A stretch of 42,360 nucleotides of DNA from Crocinitomicaceae bacterium. Its GTDB lineage: Bacteria; Bacteroidota; Bacteroidia; Flavobacteriales_D; Crocinitomicaceae. Location of the stretch: assembly GCA_023262855.1 (NCBI GenBank), contig JALQYQ010000043.1:1-42360 (forward strand), in the 5' to 3' direction. The position numbers and the translations under genes were made by a program. The notes under the pieces were generated by a model, which ran no database searches, had not been told where the DNA came from, and saw only the letters and a list, made by a program, of their open reading frames with translations. Shown piece by piece: positions 25,824-33,920 of the stretch. How positions within the stretch are numbered: position 1 is the stretch's first letter; each line of letters starts with the position of its first letter.

Positions 25824-26235
25824 ATGATTCGTGCATTTTAAGACCATAAGTACTTATTGCCTTGAGCTGTTGTTCATTTAAATTCGTTGCTTTTTCCCCC
25901 TTTAATTCCTCAAAAAAGTTCAAACAATTTTGAATTTTCGTCATACTCAATTCTTCAGCTTTATCTGTGTTTCCGTCGATAAATAATTTCATGTAACCGT
26001 GTTGTAGCAGGTAATTTAATTTAAGGTAAGTACACAACAATACACCACACAAACTTTCTTCGGTTTGTACCATTAAATCCCACGTATGTTTTGTGAGTTG
26101 AATTTTATAGGAATCTTTACAAATATGAAACAAAGGAGTTTCCTCGTTCAGAAGAACATGGTATTGACGATTTTCAACATTTACACTTATTGAAGCATCG
26201 TTAATTAGTTTTTCTATCAACTTTGAGCCAAACAT
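25810..26235 (-). CDS. orphan 141-residue protein, putative member of the AraC-box regulon
   Basis: I do not recognise this protein. It has no signal peptide or membrane segment and looks like a small, mixed alpha/beta cytoplasmic protein with an acidic, helical C-terminal half (TKIQNCLNFFEELKGEKA). It is likely real: it has a full promoter (TTG-N20-TACGTTTG at 26262-26292), an ATG start, and a 40-bp repeat just upstream that is shared with the giant surface-protein gene. Its end overlaps the glycosyltransferase gene by 14 bp, convergently. Because the repeat also lies beside the AraC-family regulator gene, I infer co-regulation with the giant protein. A role as chaperone, modifier or sensor for that protein is speculation. 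Confidence 0.68.
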   Translation of the reverse strand: MFGSKLIEKLINDASISVNVENRQYHVLLNEETPLFHICKDSYKIQLTKHTWDLMVQTEESLCGVLLCTYLKLNYLLQHGYMKLFIDGNTDKAEELSMTKIQNCLNFFEELKGEKATNLNEQQLKAISTYGLKMHESFIRV

Positions 26236-26261
26236 TAATTTGATTATTTAGGTGGTATGAA

Positions 26262-26292
26262 CAAACGTATAACATTCAATGTACTTGAGCAA
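26262..26292 (-). promoter_or_regulatory. promoter of the orphan 141-residue gene
   Basis: On the minus strand TTG (26292-26290), a 20-nt spacer and TACGTTTG (26269-26262) match the phylum promoter exactly. The predicted start is near 26258, about 23 nt before the ATG. The AraC-box repeat begins 48 bp upstream of the -7 box. Confidence 0.62.
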
Positions 26293-26316
26293 AAGAACTA
26301 AAGAGCTTTTTAATCT

Positions 26317-26356
26317 TTCAGTAAAATTTTTAGCATTTCAGTAAGTCAAAATCAAA
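26317..26356. promoter_or_regulatory. 40-bp repeat, copy 1: two TTCAGTAA boxes 20 bp apart
   Basis: TTCAGTAA occurs at 26317-26324 and 26337-26344 on the plus strand. The shared core TTTAGCATTTCAGTAAGTC is identical in the second copy at 32611-32650; across 40 bp I count 36 matches. Two direct boxes on one helix face, about two turns apart, are what AraC-family proteins bind. It sits at roughly -60 to -100 of the orphan gene and also just past the end of the giant gene. Confidence 0.6.
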
Positions 26357-26386
26357 AAAGCACATCAAAAATCGATGTGCCTTTTT
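26354..26386. terminator. bidirectional-looking terminator after the giant surface-protein gene
   Basis: GCACATC (26360-26366) pairs with GATGTGC (26374-26380) around a 7-nt loop. Six A precede the stem (26354-26359), giving a T-run for the minus strand, and CTTTTT (26381-26386) follows it. It lies 22 nt beyond the stop of the minus-strand gene at 26408, its obvious user. Confidence 0.8.
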
Positions 26387-26407
26387 ATTAGACCATTAAC
26401 TACAAAC

Positions 26408-29400
26408 TTAGCGTATACTATGTTTTACTCTGCTAACTACCTCTCCCATTCTTACCTCAACGAAGTAAATTCCAGGAGCTGCATTTAGATTCTTCATGTG
26501 GAAGATATTACTTCCTTTTTCAATTGTTTTTGTCTCTGAATAGATTGCTTTTCCTTCTAAATCGAACATGGAAAGTACAACTTCATTGTTTGTTGATGAA
26601 TTATCAAATTCAAGGTAGAATTCTCCTTCACTTGGATTTGGATATACTTTCAACGATTCTGAAATAGCATTTCCACCACAATTTACTGATGCAATATTGA
26701 ATGTTTCAGACGCACCATCGAAATCAACCTGCGTCAAGCGATAGTAAACAACTCCTACTGTCTTTTCTGAATCTATGATTTCGTAATTCAACAATGTTGT
26801 TGAGTTTCCTGCACCTTCAACTTGAGATAAAACTGTCCAATTCATTCCATCTCTTGATTTTTCAACTTTGAAATAACTTGAATTGTGTTCAGATGCTGTT
26901 GACCAAGTAATTGATACTGTTTGATTCTCCAAACAATTAGCTTGGAAACTGATTAATTCAACTGGAAGTGGTGCTGCAGTTGGATAAGCAATGGCGAAAT
27001 AACTAAATCCTGACATTCCTGTTCTTGAGATTGTGAAATCAGCCTGCGAACCTGTTGTGGATCCGTGCGTTCCATCCAATATCCATGAAACATGGTTATT
27101 TGGAGACTTAATTACACGACAAACATCGAAAGTATTTACAATTGAAGCAAAATCTTTTGAACGTAAAGTCAAATTATAATTCCCTCCATCAATTGTTGTT
27201 GGAATAATTTCCCAATAACCATCTGTTGCAATGTTATCCAATTGCCAATTGTATTGATCAACAAGGGTGATTCCATTTGTTCCTGCACTCGTTGTTGTTG
27301 GATCAACTGCTTTAAATTCTGCACTTAAGTAACCTGCCGTTGTAGGGGCAACTGAATATTCAAGCAATGCCCAACGATTTGTTGTTGCTGTTCCAACAGG
27401 GAACAATCCGGATGCATTACCTGTATTTGTTGCACTCGCAAACCATCTTTGGAATGGACCAACAACCGTTCCTGCTGTCCAACTTAATGTTCCAACAGAA
27501 CCAACACCAAGGGTTAGTAGATTAGTTGAAGATGTCGCTATATTACCATTCGTCATTGTTAATGTCGCTTGAACTTCAACAGGTGAACTTAAACTTACTC
27601 CAGTTGAAGTATTGTTGATTGTTAAATTATTAAAAGTTGTAGTTCCATTTCCAGCAATTGTTTGAGCTGAAGTTCCGTTCATCGTTACTGTTCCTGTACC
27701 TGCGACGAAAGATCCGTTCTTCGACCAATTGCCATTTACAGTTAAACTTCCTGTGTTCATTGTCAACGTTGCACCTGTTTCGATTGTGATATTTTTCGAA
27801 TAACCCGCTGCAGTTGCAATAGTTGGTTGGTTTAGAACACAAGCACTTGTTCCTTGTATAAATACGTTCGTTGAACTTGAAGGAATTGCTGCTGCAGTTC
27901 CATATGCTGTTCCGTTGTAACTCCACCAATTGTTTGCATTTGTCCAATCATTCGATACCTTACCATTCCAAACTAAATCAGTTGAAACTGGTGAAGCACT
28001 AATTGTTGGATTTGTAACATTAACTGTGTGTACTGGTGAATTTCCAACACATGCTCCATTTGTAATAACAGCGCGATAGTACATTGTTGAATTCAAAGCT
28101 CCCATTGTAGCACCAGTCAATGTTGATCCCGTTTGACCTGCGATATTTGTAAAGGTTGAGTTATTCGTTGATGATTGCCATTGAATTGTACCTGAAGCAC
28201 TCGTCAGCGTGATTGATGCTGGTGTTGCTCCCATACAAATTGTTTGATTTGGTGTTACAGTTGATGCTGAATTAATTGTCGCTGTAACAGCTAAACGCGT
28301 TGCAGAAACACAACCTGTTGTAGTATTTCTCACAGCAACATAATAAGTTGTTGTAGTTGAAATAACCGGAGTTGTAAATGTTGTTGTACCTTGAGAAAGT
28401 AAGTTTCCTCCTGTTGCTGCATCGTACCAATCCAATGTCAAGCCTGCACTCACTGTTCCTGTGAATGTAACTGCAGAAGCACCGCAAGAAGAAACGTTTG
28501 GAATATTTGCACTAGATGTTGAACCTGTAAAAGCAAAAGTTCCCGAGCTTGTAAATGTATGAATGGTATAGCCACCACTTTGAGTAATTGTACCACCTGT
28601 AGCAATTGGCGTTCCAGCATAACGTATTATTACAATTCCTGATGAACCATTATTACTAGCCCCATTATTTGACGCTCCTGCTGCACCTGACCCGTAATTA
28701 TTAGCATATCCAAAATTACTTGAATTAGATACTGATACAGCTGCGCCTCCAGCAGAACCATTAGGTTCAGACTTCCCAGAATTTCCGTTAACGATTGAAG
28801 TGGATGTATTACTTGGATTTGCGTAACTAGTCCCTCCACTTGCTTGACCATTGCTTGTCAAACCAGATTGACCGTTTCCTCCCAAATAACCGCCGCCACC
28901 GCCGCCGCCGCCGCCGCCGTCTCCAGAAAAGTTTGTTCCATTACCACCATTATTTGATACTGTATTTCCATTCGGAGATGTATTCCCTCCAGGAGAATCC
29001 ACGTTATTAGCAGTTCCTTCATTTGAACCACCACCACCTGCACCACCGCCGGCAATAACGTATGTGGTTGTTCCTAATTTAATACCTGACCAACCGCCGC
29101 CGCCGCCGCCGCCCCCAGAACATCCATTACCGCCTGCCATACCACCAGTACCTCCACCATTGGATCCTCCTGCGCCTGCACCAGCATTGACAGCACAACC
29201 AGTTCCGCCACTACCACCGCCACCAACAGATACAGCATAATTTCCTAATGTCACAACAAAAGTCGTTGTAACAGCCGAACCACTTCCGCCACCTGCACCC
29301 AACGGACCATCTCCACCACCGCCGCCGCCGCCAGCACCAACAGCAAGAACTTCAAGATTAATTGATGAAGGTGTATTTGTAGCTGCCATTGGCAAAGCGT

Positions 29401-32400
29401 TAATTGTAGCAATTACAGCTGTTCGTGGGGATGATGTGCAACCATTGGATGTAACATCAACATAATAGGTTGTTGTTGTTGAAATACTTGGTGTTGTATA
29501 ACTTGTTCCTGTTCCTAATGACGATCCACCGGTTAAGGCTGCATACCAATTTATTGTTCCTGTTGCAGAAGCCCCTAATAAAACAGGTCCTGTCCCACAA
29601 TTTGAACCAGGTGTAGTCGATGTCATTGTTGGTAAAGGAGTTACTGTAACAGTGACCACATTTGAAGTGGCAGCAGAACAAGCACCACTTGTAACAATTG
29701 CTCTATAATATCTTGTTGCTGTCAAAACTCCCATTTGAGCACTTGTTAATGGAGAACTTGTCGCTCCAGAAATATTTGTAAAGCTTATATTATCGGAAGA
29801 AACTTGCCATTGAATTGTTCCGGTATTACCAGTCAAAGTTATGTTAGCAGGTTGAACACCCGAACAAATTGTTTGATTTGGAGTAATCGTTGATGCTGAA
29901 TTAATTGTCGCAGTAACTGCTAAACGCGTTGCAGAAACACATCCTGTTGTTGTGTTTCTCACAGCAACATAATACGTTGTTGTAGTTGAAATAACTGGAG
30001 TTGTATATGTTGTTGTACCTTGAGAAAGCAAGTTTCCTCCTATTGCTGCATCATACCAATCTAATGTCAAACCTGCACTGACAGTTCCTGTGAATGTAAC
30101 TGCAGAAGCACTACAAGAAATAATGTTTGGAACAGTTGCACTAGATATTGAACCAGCATAAGCAAAAGTGCCTGAGCTGGTAAATGTATGAATTGTATAA
30201 CCTCCACTTTGAGTAATTGTGCCGCCTGTAGCAATTGGTGTACCACTGTAGCGAATAATGACAACACCGGATCCGCCATTACCTCCATTCCCACTAGAAC
30301 TTCCATTTGCGCCGCCACCGCCGCCACCGCCGCCAGTATTTGCAGCACCATTAGATCCATTCATTGAATTACTTCTTCCTCCAGCTCCACCTCCACCGTT
30401 ACCACCCGACATTGAAGTTGTTGTTGCAGTGCCACCGCCGCCTCCACCGCCATAATAGACAGTTGAACCTGTTATAGCAATTGGAATACCAATACCACCA
30501 TCTGATGAAGAAGCACCTGTCGTATTTGCTCCTGCAGCACCGGCACCGCCACCACCAGCACCATTTGCAAAACAACATCCGTTACCATCATTTTGATTTC
30601 CACCTTTATTTCCTTGTCCAGAAATTCCCGTACCACCTAATGTTCCATTTGAACCTCCTCCTCCTGAACCACCGTTTAAACCATTTTGTCCATTTGTCCC
30701 GCCGCCGCCGCCGCCGTATGCAGTAATAGTTGAAAAAACACTGTTTTGACCAGAAACCATGTTACCAACCCCACCATTTCCAACAGTTACTGGAATGTTT
30801 CCAGGATTAATTACAAAAGCTAAATCATAAACGACACCTCCTGCTCCACCACCTCCAGCATGCCTATAACCACCTGAACCTCCTCCTCCAACAACAAGCA
30901 CTTCTGCTATAATTGAAGAAGGTGTATTCGTAGCTGGCAATGGCAAAGGATTTATTGTTGCAATTACAGCAGCGCGAGGAGTAGATGTACAACCATTGGC
31001 TGTAACATCAACATAATAGGTTGTTGTTGTCGAAATACTTGGTGTTGTATAGCTTGTTCCTGTACCTATTGACGATCCACCTGTTAAAGCTGAATACCAA
31101 TTTATTGTTCCTGTTGCAGAAGCCCCTAATAAAACAGGTCCAGACCCACAAATTGAACCTGGTGTAGTTGATGTCATTGTTGGTAGAGGAGTTACTGTAA
31201 CCGTTACAACATTTGAAGTTACGGCAGAACATGCCCCACTTGTAACAATTGCTCTGTAATATCTTGTCGAAGTCAAAGTTCCCATTTGAGCACTCGTTAA
31301 TGGAGAACTTGTCGCTCCAGAAATATTAGTAAAGTTTATATTATCTGAAGAAACTTGCCATTCAATTGTTCCAGTATTACCACTCAAAGTTATATTCGAC
31401 GGTTGCACACCAGAACAAATTGTTTGGTTTGATGAAGCAGTTCCTGCAAGCGAAAGTGGGGAAACGGTTATTCCTCCGGACACAGCGCTTGTTGTTGAAC
31501 CTAAAGAGTTAGTAACAACAACATAATAATATTTTGTACCACTGACATTTGTTGGTGGTGTATAAGAACTGGAAGTTGCTCCAGAAATAAGTGTACCGCC
31601 AGAATTAGAATTCACGGAATTACTGTACCATTGGTAACTTATAGACGTGCCAAGTGCCCCAACACTAAGAGCAGTTGACGCTCCATTTAAACAGATTGTT
31701 TGAGCTGTGCTAGATGGTTGTGTTGAAATAATACTAGTTCCAACAAAAATTTGAACTTTAAAATTTGCTGATCCATTTGAGGTATTAAAAGTCCAATCTG
31801 GATGTCCTGAAGGAGCGTTGCCAATTCCTAAATCTGGTTGCCCACCAGACTGATGATGATTCCAAGCCAAAATGGTTTGGGCATAACCAGAAGTAACATT
31901 ATGAACTTGGAAACAACCATATCCATTAGTTGTAACATTAATTTGATCATCCCAATCATAATCACCACCATTTCCTGCAGGAGTTAGTCCTGATGTACTT
32001 GTAGCATAGTTATTTCTCCACATTTCAATCCTCCCTAATGCAAAGTTTCCCAAATTTACACCTGGCATATTTGAGCTTACCTTGATGTTATTAACATTTC
32101 GTTGATGTGAAACAGAATTTCCATAATCGGGGACCTGCAAATCTTGAACAGTTAAGCCACTCCATGTGTCGAATTCCACTTCTGCCCATCTAAAAGTGTT
32201 GGACACGTTACATTCCAATCTAATTTTTACACGATCAAATGAACCAGTAAAAGCAGAAGCAGCACCACCTGTTTTACCAAATCCCGCTACATACTGTATC
32301 TCTCCATTAGATGACGAATTCCTTACAGGATTAATTGTTTCATAAATCTTGGTCCAGTTTGTTTGAGCAAAAGAACTATTCAAACTTAAAAAGACGAGTA

Positions 32401-32467
32401 AGCCTAAAAAATAGCGACGAACTAGGATTACAATAAAACTGTGAGATGATAGAATATTAATTTTCAT
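26408..32467 (-). CDS. giant T9SS type A surface protein with Ig-like repeats and two polyglycine domains
   Basis: The product is 2019 residues from ATG 32467; the TTG at 32491 only lengthens the leader before the signal peptide (RRYFLGLLVFLSLNSSFAQ). Order: an N-terminal beta domain (about 45-260; patterns GRIEMWRNNY, GYGCFQVHN, DLGIGN, HPDWTF); an Ig-like domain; then a module of Ig-like units (QTICSGVQP..., TGTINWYSALTGG..., TLDWYDAAIGG...) that occurs twice. Each module encloses a glycine-rich domain (about 518-742 and 1040-1284) beginning EVLVVGGGGSGG or EVLAVGAGGGGG and ending GVVIIRYSGTPIA or GIVIIRYAGTPIA. A long beta region follows, and a T9SS type A sorting domain (VYPNPSEGEFYLEF ... 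GIYFVEVRMGE). The glycine domains resemble the polyglycine II bundles of phage tail adhesins. A surface adhesin role is inferred. Confidence 0.92.
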   Translation of the reverse strand: MKINILSSHSFIVILVRRYFLGLLVFLSLNSSFAQTNWTKIYETINPVRNSSSNGEIQYVAGFGKTGGAASAFTGSFDRVKIRLECNVSNTFRWAEVEFDTWSGLTVQDLQVPDYGNSVSHQRNVNNIKVSSNMPGVNLGNFALGRIEMWRNNYATSTSGLTPAGNGGDYDWDDQINVTTNGYGCFQVHNVTSGYAQTILAWNHHQSGGQPDLGIGNAPSGHPDWTFNTSNGSANFKVQIFVGTSIISTQPSSTAQTICLNGASTALSVGALGTSISYQWYSNSVNSNSGGTLISGATSSSYTPPTNVSGTKYYYVVVTNSLGSTTSAVSGGITVSPLSLAGTASSNQTICSGVQPSNITLSGNTGTIEWQVSSDNINFTNISGATSSPLTSAQMGTLTSTRYYRAIVTSGACSAVTSNVVTVTVTPLPTMTSTTPGSICGSGPVLLGASATGTINWYSALTGGSSIGTGTSYTTPSISTTTTYYVDVTANGCTSTPRAAVIATINPLPLPATNTPSSIIAEVLVVGGGGSGGYRHAGGGGAGGVVYDLAFVINPGNIPVTVGNGGVGNMVSGQNSVFSTITAYGGGGGGTNGQNGLNGGSGGGGSNGTLGGTGISGQGNKGGNQNDGNGCCFANGAGGGGAGAAGANTTGASSSDGGIGIPIAITGSTVYYGGGGGGGTATTTSMSGGNGGGGAGGRSNSMNGSNGAANTGGGGGGGGANGSSSGNGGNGGSGVVIIRYSGTPIATGGTITQSGGYTIHTFTSSGTFAYAGSISSATVPNIISCSASAVTFTGTVSAGLTLDWYDAAIGGNLLSQGTTTYTTPVISTTTTYYVAVRNTTTGCVSATRLAVTATINSASTITPNQTICSGVQPANITLTGNTGTIQWQVSSDNISFTNISGATSSPLTSAQMGVLTATRYYRAIVTSGACSAATSNVVTVTVTPLPTMTSTTPGSNCGTGPVLLGASATGTINWYAALTGGSSLGTGTSYTTPSISTTTTYYVDVTSNGCTSSPRTAVIATINALPMAATNTPSSINLEVLAVGAGGGGGGGDGPLGAGGGSGSAVTTTFVVTLGNYAVSVGGGGSGGTGCAVNAGAGAGGSNGGGTGGMAGGNGCSGGGGGGGGWSGIKLGTTTYVIAGGGAGGGGSNEGTANNVDSPGGNTSPNGNTVSNNGGNGTNFSGDGGGGGGGGGGYLGGNGQSGLTSNGQASGGTSYANPSNTSTSIVNGNSGKSEPNGSAGGAAVSVSNSSNFGYANNYGSGAAGASNNGASNNGSSGIVIIRYAGTPIATGGTITQSGGYTIHTFTSSGTFAFTGSTSSANIPNVSSCGASAVTFTGTVSAGLTLDWYDAATGGNLLSQGTTTFTTPVISTTTTYYVAVRNTTTGCVSATRLAVTATINSASTVTPNQTICMGATPASITLTSASGTIQWQSSTNNSTFTNIAGQTGSTLTGATMGALNSTMYYRAVITNGACVGNSPVHTVNVTNPTISASPVSTDLVWNGKVSNDWTNANNWWSYNGTAYGTAAAIPSSSTNVFIQGTSACVLNQPTIATAAGYSKNITIETGATLTMNTGSLTVNGNWSKNGSFVAGTGTVTMNGTSAQTIAGNGTTTFNNLTINNTSTGVSLSSPVEVQATLTMTNGNIATSSTNLLTLGVGSVGTLSWTAGTVVGPFQRWFASATNTGNASGLFPVGTATTNRWALLEYSVAPTTAGYLSAEFKAVDPTTTSAGTNGITLVDQYNWQLDNIATDGYWEIIPTTIDGGNYNLTLRSKDFASIVNTFDVCRVIKSPNNHVSWILDGTHGSTTGSQADFTISRTGMSGFSYFAIAYPTAAPLPVELISFQANCLENQTVSITWSTASEHNSSYFKVEKSRDGMNWTVLSQVEGAGNSTTLLNYEIIDSEKTVGVVYYRLTQVDFDGASETFNIASVNCGGNAISESLKVYPNPSEGEFYLEFDNSSTNNEVVLSMFDLEGKAIYSETKTIEKGSNIFHMKNLNAAPGIYFVEVRMGEVVSRVKHSIR
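28250..31440. repeat. internal duplication of an Ig/polyglycine module within the giant gene
   Basis: Segments about 29340-29870 and 30900-31430 are highly similar at DNA level with an offset near 1551 bp, for example the identical stretch GAAATACTTGGTGTTGTAT at about 29481 and 31032. Segments about 28255-28560 and 29885-30200 are likewise similar with an offset near 1630 bp. The difference in offset comes from the unequal glycine-rich domains. The Ig-flanking DNA is better conserved than the glycine-rich DNA, so the module was duplicated and the glycine parts then diverged. Confidence 0.8.
28890..28919. repeat. (CCG)n trinucleotide tract coding for polyglycine, longest copy
   Basis: Two CCG units, one CCA and seven CCG units run without other interruption; on the coding (minus) strand this is (GGC)n for glycine. 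Similar tracts lie at 29094-29113 (six units), 29319-29330 (four units) and 30699-30716 (six units). They are extreme GC islands in an AT-rich window. Length changes by whole units would keep the frame. Confidence 0.9.
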
Positions 32468-32545
32468 ACATAGTAAATTTGGTCTGAACAAATTTTAACT
32501 TATGTAGAAGTGGTTTACATCAAACTTCAGGTGAGAAATTCGAAA

Positions 32546-32553
32546 CAAACATA
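32546..32553 (-). promoter_or_regulatory. -7 promoter element of the giant surface-protein gene
   Basis: TATGTTTG on the minus strand (32553-32546) is an exact TAnnTTTG match. The predicted start is near 32542, a leader of about 75 nt. No TTG lies 19-21 nt upstream (the nearest is at 15 nt), so the promoter may need an activator. The repeat at 32611-32650 begins 58 bp upstream of the box. Confidence 0.5.
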
Positions 32554-32610
32554 TATTTATTTTTTTGACAAGAAATCGGTCAAAATCTGAAACGGTTATT
32601 TTTTAAGGTT

Positions 32611-32650
32611 TTCAGTAATCATTTTAGCATTTCAGTAAGTCAAAAACAAA
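32611..32650. promoter_or_regulatory. 40-bp repeat, copy 2: two TTCAGTAA boxes 20 bp apart
   Basis: TTCAGTAA lies at 32611-32618 and 32631-32638, in the same orientation and spacing as at 26317-26356. This copy is in the 284-bp gap between the giant gene and the divergent AraC-family regulator gene, at about -69 to -108 of the giant gene and about 100 bp before the regulator's ATG. It could therefore serve both genes, including autoregulation. Confidence 0.62.
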
Positions 32651-32751
32651 TTATTTTAAGAATAATTGAAACCTAAAAGACATTTTGTAAGTAAGTTCAT
32701 ATAGAAAATTAGAAGTTAGATTTTATTGCTATAAATCATAAAATTCAAGAA

Positions 32752-33918
32752 ATGAATTTCATCTTATTTGAAAATTTTATTCTTTTTATCACAGGGTTAA
32801 TTGGTATTGTTATCATTAGCCTAATTCTATTTTCTATTAAATCAAACAAACTTGTAAATCTATTTCTTGTTTTGATAATTGCTCTAGCGAGTATTCGAAT
32901 GATTATTCGAAGTTCTTTTTTATTAGGGCTTCAAGACAATATCAGCGACTTTATCGGACCATATAAATCCTTGTTGCTCTATTCTCTTCCCTTGTTTTTT
33001 CTTTATTTCAAAGCAATCATCTATGATTATCGATCTTTTCAACGAAAGGATCTATGCCATTTAATCTTCCCAGCAGGACTTTTAGGATTCAATCTATTTT
33101 TTCTTAACAGCGACTATATTTCAAAAGAACACATGTTGGTTTTGAATGCTATTACCTGTTCGGGTTATGCTGTTTTTTATGTCGTCAAAAGTTATTTATT
33201 GCTGAGAAATCAATTATGGGGACGCCAACGTGAAATTCACTTTGAGCATTACAAATTGATTCGCAATTGGACAATTTTTCTATTTACGATTTGTGTTATT
33301 TTGACACTACGATTGATAGGTTCTATTTTCTATGAAACTATTAGCAGTAACGAAATTTCTGGTAAACCTTTGACGATTCTACAAGTTACCTTGTGGTTGG
33401 TTATTTTCATTAAAATTCTCGTATCACCTGAAATTTTGTACGGGATGCCAAAATTGGAAAAGCAAACTATAAATTATTCAACAGAAGAAGATAATCATGA
33501 ATTATGGCATATTGGTGAAATTGATATACTTAATCAGCAAGATAAAAAATTAAAAGAAAAAGTGGATTCAAAAATATCCGATTTAATCAAGGAGATTGAA
33601 TTTCTTTCACGAGAGAAAAATTACTTTCGCAATCAAAAAATCACCATTACTGACATGGCCAACGAATTGAATATTCCTGTCAGTCATTTAGTATATATGT
33701 TTAAATATCACTGCCAATATACATTTACTGAATATAAAACGATAATTAAAATTGAAGACGCCAAACGATTAATCGAATCTGGGTTTCTTACGGTAAATAC
33801 ATTAGAATCTTTAGCCATAGAAGTTGGTTTTTCCTCTTATAACCCTTTTTTCACGGCTTTCAAAAAACTTGCTGGAAAATCACCAAATGAATATGCAATG
33901 AGTCTAACAAAAAAGTAA
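32752..33918 (+). CDS. membrane-anchored AraC-family transcriptional regulator
   Basis: The 388-residue protein has about six or seven hydrophobic segments in residues 1-225 (for example LFITGLIGIVIISLILFSI and YSLPLFFLYFKAIIY), a linker with charged helices (KKLKEKVDSKISDLIKEIEFL), and a C-terminal AraC-type double helix-turn-helix domain (about 295-388): ITDMANELNIPVSHLVYMFK, then TLESLAIEVGFSSYNPFFTAFKKLAGKSPNEY, the classic second HTH and signature. Regulators of this form, common in Bacteroidota, act from the inner membrane and may sense membrane or periplasmic signals. It is divergent from the giant surface-protein gene, with the twin-box repeat between them. I infer that it binds the two 40-bp repeats in this window. 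A near-match -7 box, TAGATTTT, lies at 32717-32724. Confidence 0.93.
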   Translation: MNFILFENFILFITGLIGIVIISLILFSIKSNKLVNLFLVLIIALASIRMIIRSSFLLGLQDNISDFIGPYKSLLLYSLPLFFLYFKAIIYDYRSFQRKDLCHLIFPAGLLGFNLFFLNSDYISKEHMLVLNAITCSGYAVFYVVKSYLLLRNQLWGRQREIHFEHYKLIRNWTIFLFTICVILTLRLIGSIFYETISSNEISGKPLTILQVTLWLVIFIKILVSPEILYGMPKLEKQTINYSTEEDNHELWHIGEIDILNQQDKKLKEKVDSKISDLIKEIEFLSREKNYFRNQKITITDMANELNIPVSHLVYMFKYHCQYTFTEYKTIIKIEDAKRLIESGFLTVNTLESLAIEVGFSSYNPFFTAFKKLAGKSPNEYAMSLTKK

Positions 33919-33920
33919 TG

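Noticed and set aside
30258..30726. Proline- and histidine-rich plus-strand frames within the giant gene
   Set aside because: They are the reverse complement of the GGC/GGT-rich glycine codons and have no independent support.
28250..31440. Repeated units that at first sight could be a CRISPR or tandem-repeat array
   Set aside because: The repeats are long, diverged and fully in frame with the giant surface-protein gene; no short identical repeats with unique spacers are present.
32468..32491. TTG at 32491 as the start of the giant protein
   Set aside because: It would place eight extra residues before the signal peptide; ATG at 32467 gives a standard start.
26317..32650. Insertion-sequence or transposon ends formed by the 40-bp repeats
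   Set aside because: The repeats are direct, not inverted, and no transposase or integrase lies between them; regulatory sites or a recombination cassette fit better.
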